Below, one piece after another: positions 36,544 to 47,501 of a DNA stretch of 64,000 nt. Numbering within the stretch: the first letter of the stretch is position 1; each line of letters starts with the position of its first letter. The position numbers were made by a program, and so were the translations under genes. Location of the stretch: the NCBI RefSeq assembly GCF_022884085.1, contig NZ_JAGGCS010000017.1, positions 14,784 through 78,783 on the forward strand, in the 5' to 3' direction. The DNA comes from Paenirhizobium cremeum (GTDB taxonomy: Bacteria > Pseudomonadota > Alphaproteobacteria > Rhizobiales > Rhizobiaceae). The notes under the pieces were generated by a model. It saw nothing but the letters and a program-made list of their open reading frames with translations. It was not told the DNA's origin and did no database searches.

Positions 36544-39500
36544 TCAGCCGGCGAGGACGCGCGGCGACGGGAAGCTGATCTCGACCAGCGTACCCTCGTT
36601 CGGTGCCGAGGATATCGAGAAGTTCGCGCGGTTGGCGTCGACCATGGCCTTGGTGAGCGGCAGGCCGAGACCGGTGCCGTCGCCGCGATTGCGCGCGCCG
36701 GCGGAAACCTGGCGGAAAGGCTTCATGGCCTGTTCCAGCTCCGACCGGGTCATGCCTATGCCGGTATCGCGGATCCGCAGCACCACGCTGCCGTTCGCCT
36801 CATAGGCCGTCGATACGATGATCTGGCCGCCGGACGGGGTGAAGCGGATGGCATTCGCCAGGATGTTGAGAACGATCTGCTTGATCGAGCGCAGGTCGGC
36901 GACCACGTTCGGCACCGATTGCGAAAGCGCCGTGCGGATGATGACCCGCTGGCTGTTGGCCTGGGGCTGGACGATCGCCACCGCCGCCGAAACCGTCTCG
37001 TTGAGACCGACGGCGGTGAAGTCGAGATCCATCTCGCCAGCCTCGATCTTGGAGATGTCGAGAAGGTCGTTGACGATGTCGAGCACATGCCGGCCGGAAC
37101 GGACGATGTCGTTGGCATATTCGTTGTAGCGCGGATGGCCGACCGGGCCGAAATGCTCGTTGGCCATCATGTCGGCGAAACCGATGATCGCGTTAAGGGG
37201 CGTGCGGATCTCATGGCTGACGCGCGCCAGGAAGTCGGTCTTGTGGGCGCTCGCTGTCTCGGCGGCGCGCTTGGCGCTGCGCAGGTCTTCTTCCGTCCGC
37301 TTCCACTGGGTGATGTCGCGGATCACAGCGCAATAGCCGTTGGAACTCGTGAGACGACCGATGGTCATGAAGAGCGGCAGGAAGCCGCCGGACGCCTCGC
37401 GGCCGATCACTTCGCGGCCGTCATTCAGCACGCTTGCAACCCCATGGCCTGAGAGACCGCCGAGATAGTCGAGGATGGACTTCTGGCTCTCATGGGCAAA
37501 GAGCATGACGAAGGGCTTTCCGCGGGTCTCCTCCTCGTCATAATTGAAGAGGGCGCTTGCCGCCCGGTTCATCGAGCGGATATCGCCATCCGCGCCGAGG
37601 ATCACCACGCCGTCGGTCGCGGTTTCGAGGATAGAGCGGAGTTCGTCGACTTCGACCTGCAGGTGGGCGAGATGTTCGGCCACCGCCTGCTGGCCTTGCG
37701 GCTGCTCGGCGGCCATCGGTTCAACCGGTTCCCGGCCTCCACTTTCCGCCGCCGACGGCACCAGCGCCAGCATCAGCGCGCTGGCATCGTCGAATTTCAC
37801 CGATTGCAGCCGTGCCGTCACCGGAACCAGCCGGTCGTCGGCGCGGACCACGACCACCTGTCCGGCCTCGTCGCCTGCCTGTTCGAGATCCTGTCGCTGG
37901 ATCAGCGCATCGAGACCGCCGGTCGCATTCAACTCGTCGAGTGAAGCATAGCCGGTGAGGTTCAGGAATTCCGGATTGGCGTGAATGAGCCGGTCGCCGA
38001 CATGGACAAGCAGCGCGACCGGCATCAGGTCGATGATGTCACCCGTCAGGCTGTTGTCGCGCTTCAACCGTACGACGGACGCTTCCTTCGCCGGCTGCGG
38101 CACTTCGATGGAGGGTTCGTCCCTGGATTCGGGCAACGATGTCAGGGGCTCGGAGACAGACGAAACGGCTTCGGCGGACTTTGCGGCCGGCGTTTCCGTG
38201 CTCGCCGCTTCGGTCTCTGCCGTGGCGGCGGCAGGGGCGCCATCCCGGCGGAGCCTGAGGCCGAGCGGATCGAGCTTGCGGGCGATTTCCTCGAAGGCAG
38301 CCTGTTCTCCGGCCGTGAGCCCGTCGCGCTCCCGGCTGCGGCGCTCCTCAAGCTGCACCACCTTGTCCGAATGGCGTCGGTTGGGCGTTTCCGAAATCTG
38401 CAGCGCCGGCGGTTCGTGCGCGGGCGTTTCAAGAGCCGGAGCCGGCTGCTCGGGTTCCGGAGGCAACGTCTCGCCGGCGGGCTCTTCCGGTACCGCAAAC
38501 AGGTCTGCGGTCTCGTATGCCGGCTCTTCGGTGACATCGGTCAGGGTGTCCTCGATCACGGAGACCTCAGGCTCTTCCGCAAGCTTGGCCGTTTCGTTCG
38601 CGGCTGGAACGATGTCGTCCGGCACGGTGTCGTCGCTCTGTCCGGCGGTTTCTCCGGTCGCAGGCACAACAGGGCTCTCCATCCCGTCTTCGGCTTCCGG
38701 CAGATCCCTCTCGGCGCTCTCGACGAAGGTCAGCCCTGTGCGGTTGGGGTCCTCGACGGCGTCAGCGAAGCGCACGATGCCGAAACCGCGGAAACCGTCG
38801 AAATCGCGGCTGCGCGTATAGGTCGGAAGCGCGGCCAGATCGACCGGCACCATGAGGGTCGTGCCCTGGATCGGCCAGTGGATCGTTTTGCCGGACCAGG
38901 TGTCGCGCTTCTTCAGGAGTTCGGCGATCTTGCCGTCCGGGTCGAGATTGAAGAGGGCTGCGAGATCGGTAAAGGCGACGCCGTTGATATCGGCTGCCCG
39001 CGGACCGACCGCCTGGGCGAATTCGTCCGATACGTCGCAGAAGCGTCCCTCGGCGTCGATCTTCCAGACGAAACGCACCGCCCGCCGGGAAGGCGAGAAG
39101 ACGAAGCCGCGATCCGCAGGTGTTTCCACAGGCTCACCGGCTAGGGTCTCTGCGGCCGTGATAGTCTCAACGCGCTGAGCGGAAGCGGCAGGTGTCGACG
39201 CCGATTGCGGCTCATCCACGTCAGGCTTCGCGACGTCCTCCGGTTGGGCAATCTCCTCGGCAGACGCATGGACTTCCAGCACGTCATCCGCGGGCTGGCT
39301 GTCGTCGTCTGTCGGTTGCATAGCCTCCGCCTCGAAATCCTCGGAGGAGTCGATGGTTTCTTCCGCCAGTTCCTCGGCGCTTTCCTCGATTTCCTCGATG
39401 TCTCCGAGGGCCTCGACAACGTCGGCGAACGCGCCGGCGGAGGGCGGGATCTCGGTGGACTGCGGGATCTCGCCGGCAGCGGGCTTGGCCTCGGTCACCA

Positions 39501-40269
39501 CCTCCGGCACGGCCTCGCTGAGAGGCTGGGGTGCTTCCTGCGTTACGGCAACGATCTCCGCTTCGGCCTCATCGTCATCGAAATCGTCGGTCGGGTCCAT
39601 GGTGCCGAGGATGGTCTCGACCACGAAAAGCAGATGAAGCGCCGGATCGTCGGAGAGCTTGCCGATCGCCGCCGGCAGATAGCCGCGTCCGGTCGGGGTC
39701 GGCCGCTTGACGAGGTGGTGGGGGTCGGCGCCAACAAGGTTGACCAGCATGCGGGCCGTATGCGGCGTGACACCGAGTTCGGCGAAATGCGCGGATGCCG
39801 CGACCACCGCTCCCTCGCCGTCGAGCACGGCCATGTGGGTATCCGGATCGTCGAAGCCGGCGAGCATGTCGGTAGCGCGTTGGGTTGCCGTTGAAGTCTT
39901 TCCGGCAAGCGGGACGGCCAGCAGTACGACCGGCTCGCCCCTGCGCAGTTCCAGCATTTCGACAGAGGCCGAAACAGGGACGCGCTGGAAGCCGGAGGCG
40001 ACACGCATCAGCAGCGGGCGGCTGTCGCCGACTTTCGAAAGCTGCCGGGCGACGGCTTCAAGCTGCCGGAAGGTCACGTCATTGCGGGCGGGACCATCCT
40101 CGATGAAGTCATAGATCGAGGCATTGCCGAAGAAGCGCGCGCCGGCGCCGTTCGCCCACAGCACCTTGTCGAGCGCTGGCGCAAACACCACCAGGGCTTC
40201 CCCCCGGGCGAAGCGGGCTCGGATGCTCTCGTGGACTGCGACGTCGATGAACGGATACTGGGCGGGCAT
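36544..40269 (-). CDS. pdhS: PAS-domain sensor histidine kinase, PdhS type (PleC/DivJ homologue)
   Basis: A 1241-residue cytoplasmic kinase without membrane segments. The N-terminal third looks like the conserved PdhS sensory domain (FARGEALVVFAPALDKVLWANGAG). Residues about 230-390 are an extended acidic, low-complexity linker. PAS domains follow before the kinase core, whose H-box is FLARVSHEIRTPLNAIIGF (His1019) with IVNDLLDISKIEAG and ATP-binding motifs ending in GTGLGLPLTKAMVDAN. In Brucella and other Rhizobiales PdhS acts with PleC and DivJ on the cell-cycle response regulator DivK, and marks one cell pole. The start at 40269 is chosen over 40308. The phasin gene lies divergent. Confidence 0.87.
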   Translation of the reverse strand: MPAQYPFIDVAVHESIRARFARGEALVVFAPALDKVLWANGAGARFFGNASIYDFIEDGPARNDVTFRQLEAVARQLSKVGDSRPLLMRVASGFQRVPVSASVEMLELRRGEPVVLLAVPLAGKTSTATQRATDMLAGFDDPDTHMAVLDGEGAVVAASAHFAELGVTPHTARMLVNLVGADPHHLVKRPTPTGRGYLPAAIGKLSDDPALHLLFVVETILGTMDPTDDFDDDEAEAEIVAVTQEAPQPLSEAVPEVVTEAKPAAGEIPQSTEIPPSAGAFADVVEALGDIEEIEESAEELAEETIDSSEDFEAEAMQPTDDDSQPADDVLEVHASAEEIAQPEDVAKPDVDEPQSASTPAASAQRVETITAAETLAGEPVETPADRGFVFSPSRRAVRFVWKIDAEGRFCDVSDEFAQAVGPRAADINGVAFTDLAALFNLDPDGKIAELLKKRDTWSGKTIHWPIQGTTLMVPVDLAALPTYTRSRDFDGFRGFGIVRFADAVEDPNRTGLTFVESAERDLPEAEDGMESPVVPATGETAGQSDDTVPDDIVPAANETAKLAEEPEVSVIEDTLTDVTEEPAYETADLFAVPEEPAGETLPPEPEQPAPALETPAHEPPALQISETPNRRHSDKVVQLEERRSRERDGLTAGEQAAFEEIARKLDPLGLRLRRDGAPAAATAETEAASTETPAAKSAEAVSSVSEPLTSLPESRDEPSIEVPQPAKEASVVRLKRDNSLTGDIIDLMPVALLVHVGDRLIHANPEFLNLTGYASLDELNATGGLDALIQRQDLEQAGDEAGQVVVVRADDRLVPVTARLQSVKFDDASALMLALVPSAAESGGREPVEPMAAEQPQGQQAVAEHLAHLQVEVDELRSILETATDGVVILGADGDIRSMNRAASALFNYDEEETRGKPFVMLFAHESQKSILDYLGGLSGHGVASVLNDGREVIGREASGGFLPLFMTIGRLTSSNGYCAVIRDITQWKRTEEDLRSAKRAAETASAHKTDFLARVSHEIRTPLNAIIGFADMMANEHFGPVGHPRYNEYANDIVRSGRHVLDIVNDLLDISKIEAGEMDLDFTAVGLNETVSAAVAIVQPQANSQRVIIRTALSQSVPNVVADLRSIKQIVLNILANAIRFTPSGGQIIVSTAYEANGSVVLRIRDTGIGMTRSELEQAMKPFRQVSAGARNRGDGTGLGLPLTKAMVDANRANFSISSAPNEGTLVEISFPSPRVLAG

Positions 40270-40404
40270 CGTGAGACCTGTCTTAGCAATTGCCGGCATG
40301 CACTGCAAATTAACAGATTTTTAATACCTAGGCAGGGCCTTTCGGTCCAGCGAACGCCATCGCTTTCGGCCAATACGGTTAACGGCACGCGGCGAAATTG
40401 TATA

Positions 40405-40435
40405 TTGCATCGCACAAACATATTGCAGTGCACAA
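40405..40435. promoter_or_regulatory. Tandem PhaR/AniA-type sites upstream of phasin gene
   Basis: TTGCATCGCACAA (40405-40417) and TTGCAGTGCACAA (40423-40435) differ at two positions and start 18 bp apart. TTGCA-NN-GCACAA with such spacing is the expected type of site for PhaR/AniA, the PHB-sensing repressor of phasin genes. The upstream gap 40270-40508 holds no frame otherwise. Confidence 0.6.
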
Positions 40436-40508
40436 TATGACGTGTTATATAAGGATTATGGAATGAATTCGAGCCCGTAAACGGGCCTCAAAACAGAGGA
40501 TCACTCAA

Positions 40509-40958
40509 ATGGCTGCTACTACTCCCAAGGACGTCTTTTCCTTCTCCGCCTTCGACCCTTCCAAGTTCTCGGAAAGCTTCCGCGACTTCGCTGAAAAGGG
40601 CGCCACCCAGTCGAAGGAAGCCTTCGCCAAGATGAAGGCTGCCGCCGAGGAAGCGTCGAAGACCGTCGAGACCACTGTGCAGTCGGCCCAGGCCGGCACC
40701 GTCGAACTCGGCCTCAAGGCCATCGACGCGCTCCGCACCAATGCCGACATGTCGCTTTCCCACATGGAAGCGCTGCTGGGCGTGAAGTCGGTCGCCGAAC
40801 TCGTCGAACTGCAGACCTCCTTCATCCGCAAGCAGGCCGAAGTCACGGTCGAGCAGGCCAAGGCTATGCAGGAAGCCGCAAAGAAGGTTGCCGAAACCGT
40901 CGCCAAGCCGGGCAAGGAAGCCGTCGAGAAGGTCGTATCCACCTTCAAGGCCGCCTGA
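40509..40958 (+). CDS. phaP: Phasin, PHB granule-associated protein
   Basis: A 149-residue helical, alanine- and lysine-rich protein that matches the phasin_2 family: ASKTVETTVQSAQAGTVELG, AIDALRTNADMSLSH and LQTSFIRKQAEV are typical. Phasins coat polyhydroxybutyrate granules and control their number and size. The gene is monocistronic, with TGC-rich tandem operators upstream and a clear terminator downstream. The ribosome binding site is AGAGGAT. Codon usage is strongly biased, as expected for an abundant protein. Confidence 0.93.
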   Translation: MAATTPKDVFSFSAFDPSKFSESFRDFAEKGATQSKEAFAKMKAAAEEASKTVETTVQSAQAGTVELGLKAIDALRTNADMSLSHMEALLGVKSVAELVELQTSFIRKQAEVTVEQAKAMQEAAKKVAETVAKPGKEAVEKVVSTFKAA

Positions 40959-40986
40959 GGCTCCGGAATTTTCCCATCGGAAACCC

Positions 40987-41019
40987 AAGGGGTCGGGTCA
41001 TGCCCGACCCCTTTTGCTT
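40987..41019 (+). terminator. Rho-independent terminator after phaP
   Basis: AAGGGGTCGGG and CCCGACCCCTT form an 11-bp stem with loop TCATG, followed by TTGCTTTT. Confidence 0.85.
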
Positions 41020-41094
41020 TTGCTGCAGAAAGGGCTTGAAAAAAAAGCCGAGTACCCGTATGTGACCCCTCACGACGCTTCGCGCGTCAGATGT

Positions 41095-41171
41095 GCGGTT
41101 GTAGCTCAGTTGGTTAGAGCGCAGGTTTGTGGCACCTGAGGTCGTAGGTTCGATTCCCACCAACCGTACCA
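41095..41171 (+). tRNA. tRNA-His (anticodon GTG)
   Basis: A 77-base tRNA with CCA encoded. Acceptor stem GCGGTTG/CAACCGT, D-arm GCTC..GAGC, anticodon stem CAGGT/ACCTG around TTGTGGC (anticodon GTG), and T-loop TTCGATT. The discriminator is A73 and position 1 is G paired to T72; no G-1:C73 pair is formed. This is the alphaproteobacterial form of tRNA-His. The T-stem has one A-C mismatch (GTAGG/CCCAC). Confidence 0.95.
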
Positions 41172-41294
41172 TTTCTTTCCCCCATCGTCATATCCCTGCG
41201 ACCCGATGCCGGCGCTTGTCCGGTTTGCTTTCTGTCGGCGCCCGCCCGCTGCATGCTGCCCCGTTTTTTCCATGAAATATCTCACAAACGCCTC

Positions 41295-41325
41295 TTGCAC
41301 CTCTAGTGACTAGAGGTCCTACAAC
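41295..41325 (+). promoter_or_regulatory. MerR-type (ZntR/CadR-like) promoter for zinc/cadmium ATPase
   Basis: TTGCAC (41295-41300) and TACAAC (41320-41325) are separated by a 19-bp spacer, the overlong spacing typical of MerR-controlled promoters. Inside lies the perfect palindrome ACCTCTAG-TGA-CTAGAGGT (41299-41317), the kind of site bound by ZntR, CadR or PbrR. No MerR-family gene lies nearby, so the regulator must be encoded elsewhere. Confidence 0.75.
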
Positions 41326-41348
41326 GTGCCTCACAGGAATGAGGTACG

Positions 41349-43691
<2,343 letters not shown>

Positions 43692-43935
43692 CGACGGAAA
43701 CGCATCGGGGCCGATCTGACGGATATGTGATCGGCTCCGGCCATGCTTGCAGAAACAGGCACTTGCGCATGCTGCGGCGGCAGGTTTTAGATCCTGTCCA
43801 CGCATGTCGGGCGGGACGGCGTCGCTGGTTAACGGGCAATTAATCCAACTGTACGACCCTTGCCCGGAGTGACATCCGTATCGCGGTCGTCCGGTCTTCG
43901 ATCGGTCCGATGCTGCAAACGGCTTTCATTGGATA

Positions 43936-45039
43936 GTGATGATGTTATCGACTGCTTCATTCCATTTCCCCGTCGCGGCCCTCAAAAGGGTGGCGGTGAA
44001 GTCGGCCGTGGCCGCCACGGTCGCAGTCCTGCTGTCCGGCTGCATGGCGGATGGTCTCGACGATCTGTCGAAATCCGCGCCTCAGCTTTCGAGCAAGACG
44101 ATTGCCGAAATGAAGAAGAAGAAGATGTCGCCGACAAGCCCCGTTCTGGTGCGCATCTTCAAGCAGGAAAGCGAGTTGGAAGTCTGGAAGGTCGATACCA
44201 GCGGCCAGTATGCCTTGTTCAAGACCTATCCGATGTGCCGTTGGTCGGGGAAACTCGGGCCGAAGATGACGAGCGGCGACCGTCAGGCGCCGGAGGGTTT
44301 CTACCATGTCTCCGCCGGCATGCTGAACCCGAATTCCCAGTATTACGCGTCCTTCAACCTCGGCTATCCCAACAGGCTTGAATCGGCGCTCGGCTATACC
44401 GGGGATGCCCTGATGGTGCATGGGGCCTGTTCCTCTGCCGGCTGCTATGCGATGACCGACCAGGGTGTCGGCGAGATCTATGCCATCGTGCAGAAGGCGC
44501 TGGCCGGCGGGCAGGAGCGTTTCCAGGTGCAGGCCTATCCCTTCCGCATGACGGCGGAGAACATGGCGCTGCACAGGGATGATCCCAGCATGCCGTTCTG
44601 GCGCACGCTGAAGGAAGGCTATGACAGCTTCGAATTTACCCGGCGGCAGCCCAAGGTTTCCGCCTGTGGCCGGCGCTATGTCTTCAATACGGAATTCGAA
44701 GGCGGCGAACCGAGCGATCCGCTGGCCGCCTGTCCGCCGGCAATCTCGACTGCCGATCCGGGGCTGATGGCCAGGCTTGAAGCGGAGAACAAAAAGGTCG
44801 AGATCGCCATGACTTCGGCGAAATCATCAGCCGTCTTCGCCTATGTGGACGGCGGCATGCATCCGAGCTTCCGCGCACTTCTCAAGAAGAACGGCGCGAA
44901 CAAGATGGCGGCCAGCATTTCGAGCATCAAGTATCCGGTGAGCCGTCCGGATGCGGCGCTTGCCGATCCCTATGCCGGTCCCTCGATGTGGAAGCCTGCG
45001 GCAAAACCGGAAGAAGCGAGCGCTACGCCCGACCGCTGA
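43936..45039 (+). CDS. L,D-transpeptidase family lipoprotein (YafK-type)
   Basis: A 367-residue protein. The N-terminal helix ends in a lipobox LSGC (cysteine 36), so it is probably an envelope lipoprotein. The catalytic region is VHGACSSAGCYAM with His162 and Cys170, the HG-S-x-GC motif of the YkuD fold, and PEGFYHVSAG lies before it. The closest known style is YafK (DpaA), which cleaves the link between peptidoglycan and the outer-membrane lipoprotein, so a hydrolase role is possible. The start (GTG, followed by two ATG) is not certain. It is single and flanked by oppositely oriented LysR. Confidence 0.86.
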   Translation: MMMLSTASFHFPVAALKRVAVKSAVAATVAVLLSGCMADGLDDLSKSAPQLSSKTIAEMKKKKMSPTSPVLVRIFKQESELEVWKVDTSGQYALFKTYPMCRWSGKLGPKMTSGDRQAPEGFYHVSAGMLNPNSQYYASFNLGYPNRLESALGYTGDALMVHGACSSAGCYAMTDQGVGEIYAIVQKALAGGQERFQVQAYPFRMTAENMALHRDDPSMPFWRTLKEGYDSFEFTRRQPKVSACGRRYVFNTEFEGGEPSDPLAACPPAISTADPGLMARLEAENKKVEIAMTSAKSSAVFAYVDGGMHPSFRALLKKNGANKMAASISSIKYPVSRPDAALADPYAGPSMWKPAAKPEEASATPDR

Positions 45040-45054
45040 CCGCCTTGGCCTGGT

Positions 45055-45984
45055 TCAGGTCGGGCCGTCGCCCGGCGAGCCCCTTTCGATGTTATTGACC
45101 TGTTCAAGCATCCAGTTGCAGAAGTCGAGGCTTGCCGGCTTCTTCATCCGTCCCTCCGGCAATACGAGGAAATAGGCGTTGTCTGTCTTCATCGGGCGGT
45201 CGATGACGATCCTGAGGCGTCCGTCGGCGAGTTCCTGCTCGATCAGGTAGCGGGGCACGAGCGCATAGCCGAGGCCGGCGACCGCGGCCTCGATAATCAT
45301 GGCGAACTGGTCGAAGCGATTGCCGCGATAGGGGCTTTCCAGTTCGATGTCATTGGCGAGCGACCATTCCGCCCAGAGTTTCGGCCGGGTGGCGAGATGA
45401 AGCAGCGGCCGGTGGCGCAGGTGCCTGAGATCGTCGTCCCCGATACCTTCGAGCATGGCGGGGCTGGCCACCGGAACGATCCACTCGCTGCACAGGAAGT
45501 GGCAGGTGGCCCGCGCCCAGACCGGCTGGCCGTAGTGGATGGCGATATCGAAGTCCTCTTCCTCGAAGTCGAAGGGGGAGGACCGAGATTCGATGTTCAG
45601 GCTCTTGCCGGGATAGCGCCTTGCGAAATCCGAGAGCCGCGGAATGAGCCAGCGGCTGCCGAAGGTCGGGAGTGTGGCGATGGAAAGCTGATGCTCCGAT
45701 TGCGCCGACGCCATGGCTCTCAGCATCATTTCCTCGGTCTGCTGCAGGATCTTGCGCACCTGCGGCAGCAGGCGCTGGCCGTCGCTGGAAAGTACCACCC
45801 GCTGGCGCACCCGGTCGAACAGCAGGAGCCCGAGCTGTGTTTCGAGATCCTTGACCTGCCGGCTCACCGCGCTTTGGGTCAGGTTCAACTCATTGGCGGC
45901 CTGGGTTACGCTGCCATGGCGGGCAACGCATTCGAAGGCCTGCAGCGTGGTGGCGTCGGGGATGGTGCGGCGGCTCAGAGTCAT
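45055..45984 (-). CDS. LysR family transcriptional regulator (GcvA-like)
   Basis: A 309-residue protein with the standard N-terminal helix-turn-helix (ECVARHGSVTQAANELNLTQ, SAVSRQVKDLETQLG) and the GcvA-like effector domain (LPTFGSRWLIPRLSDF). It is divergent from hglS across about 105 bp and so is the likely regulator of the lysine/2-aminoadipate cluster. The effector may be an intermediate such as 2-aminoadipate or 2-oxoadipate; that is an inference. Confidence 0.9.
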   Translation of the reverse strand: MTLSRRTIPDATTLQAFECVARHGSVTQAANELNLTQSAVSRQVKDLETQLGLLLFDRVRQRVVLSSDGQRLLPQVRKILQQTEEMMLRAMASAQSEHQLSIATLPTFGSRWLIPRLSDFARRYPGKSLNIESRSSPFDFEEEDFDIAIHYGQPVWARATCHFLCSEWIVPVASPAMLEGIGDDDLRHLRHRPLLHLATRPKLWAEWSLANDIELESPYRGNRFDQFAMIIEAAVAGLGYALVPRYLIEQELADGRLRIVIDRPMKTDNAYFLVLPEGRMKKPASLDFCNWMLEQVNNIERGSPGDGPT

Positions 45985-46090
45985 TCGGTTTTCGCATCAA
46001 GTCATTGACATTCGTCAGCATCATTTGGAATTCCGTGAGGGTATAAGCCATTTTACGAATGATCCAGCCGTATTTCGTGGAGCAGCCCAA

Positions 46091-47491
46091 ATGACCCAGC
46101 CCGCTTTCGTTTCGAGCGATGACATCCGCTCGATGTTTTCCGCCGCCATGTCCGCCATGTACCGCAACGAGGTCCCGGCCTATGGCACGCTGATGGAACT
46201 GGTGGCCAAGGTCAATGACGAGACGCTCGCCGCCGATCCGAAGCTGAAGGCGCGTCTGGAAGAAACCGATAGCCTCGACCGCATTTCCGAGGAGCGGCAC
46301 GGTGCGATCCGTCTCGGCACGCCGGCGGAGCTTGCCATGATGCGCCGGGTCTTCGCCGTCATGGGCATGTATCCGGTCGGCTATTACGACCTGTCGACGG
46401 CCGGCGTTCCTGTCCATTCGACCGCGTTTCGCCCGGTCGGCGATGCGAGCCTCAAGAAGAACCCCTTCCGCGTCTTCACCTCGCTCCTGCGGCTCGACCT
46501 GATCGCCGACGAAAAGCTTCGCGTCGAGGCTGAGGCAACGCTTGCCACGCGGCAGATCTTCACGCGCGGCGTCATCGAGCTGACGGAAAAGGCGGAGACA
46601 CAGGGCGGCCTCGACCGTGCTGACGCAGAGCGGTTCGTCTCGGAAGCGCTCGAAACCTTCCGCTGGCACGACAAGGCGCGCGTCAGTGCCGAAATGTATG
46701 ACCGCCTTCACGCCGCCCATCGCCTCATTGCCGACGTCGTTTCCTTCAAGGGGCCGCACATCAACCACCTGACGCCGCGCACGCTCGATATCGATCTCGT
46801 GCAGGCCCGCATGCCGGAATACGGCATCGCGCCGAAGGCTGTCGTCGAGGGGCCGCCAACCCGAAAATGCGCGATCTTGCTGCGCCAGACCTCGTTCAAG
46901 GCTCTCAACGAGCCGGTTCTGTTCGAAGGCGAGGCCGGCGAGTGGAAGGAAGGCTCGCACACCGCCCGCTTCGGCGAGATCGAGCAGCGCGGCATTGCGC
47001 TCACCCCGAAGGGCCGTGCGCTCTACGACGACCTGTTGAACGCCTCCCGCAAGATCGTGCGCCCGGCTGCCGACGGTTCGAATGCCGCCGAATACGAAAA
47101 GGCGCTTGCCGAAGCCTTCGTGCCGTTCCCCGACGCCTGGGAAGCGATCCGCGCCGAAGGGCTCGGTTACTTTGCCTATTCGCTGACGGAAAAGGGCCGC
47201 AAGGCCAAGGCGGACGCCTCCGCCACCCTCGACAGCCTGATTGCGGATGGCCTCGTGCAGTTCGACCCGATTGTCTACGAAGACTTCCTGCCGGTCAGCG
47301 CTGCGGGTATCTTCCAGTCCAACCTCGGTGACGACGCGACCCAGGATTTCGTGGCGAGCCCGAACCAGCAGCGTTTCGAAACCGATCTCGGCGCCAAGGT
47401 GCTGAACGAGTTCGACCATTACGCAGGCATCGAGCAGGCGTCGATCGACGATTGCCGCCGCGCTCTCTCGGCCCTGCAGGCAGCGGAGTAA
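46091..47491 (+). CDS. hglS: 2-oxoadipate dioxygenase/decarboxylase (hydroxyglutarate synthase)
   Basis: A 466-residue DUF1338/VOC-superfamily enzyme. The metal-binding histidines His70 (EERHGAIRLG) and His226 (PHINHLTPR) and the substrate-binding Arg74 occupy the same positions as in the Pseudomonas putida HglS; a metal glutamate is close to residue 296. It converts 2-oxoadipate to D-2-hydroxyglutarate with loss of CO2, using iron(II) and oxygen. The next gene encodes the dehydrogenase that would use the product, and the third encodes an aminotransferase that could make the substrate. The start ATG at 46091 is much shorter than the longest frame, which overlaps the LysR gene. Confidence 0.93.
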   Translation: MTQPAFVSSDDIRSMFSAAMSAMYRNEVPAYGTLMELVAKVNDETLAADPKLKARLEETDSLDRISEERHGAIRLGTPAELAMMRRVFAVMGMYPVGYYDLSTAGVPVHSTAFRPVGDASLKKNPFRVFTSLLRLDLIADEKLRVEAEATLATRQIFTRGVIELTEKAETQGGLDRADAERFVSEALETFRWHDKARVSAEMYDRLHAAHRLIADVVSFKGPHINHLTPRTLDIDLVQARMPEYGIAPKAVVEGPPTRKCAILLRQTSFKALNEPVLFEGEAGEWKEGSHTARFGEIEQRGIALTPKGRALYDDLLNASRKIVRPAADGSNAAEYEKALAEAFVPFPDAWEAIRAEGLGYFAYSLTEKGRKAKADASATLDSLIADGLVQFDPIVYEDFLPVSAAGIFQSNLGDDATQDFVASPNQQRFETDLGAKVLNEFDHYAGIEQASIDDCRRALSALQAAE

Positions 47492-47501
47492 AAGCAAGAC
47501 G

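Noticed and set aside
41095-41171. tRNA-His as an integration site for a mobile element
   Set aside because: No integrase gene and no direct copy of the tRNA 3' end was noticed in the window.
43707-43738. Imperfect inverted repeat after the zinc ATPase as terminator
   Set aside because: Ten-base arms with a mismatch but no T run; too weak to call.
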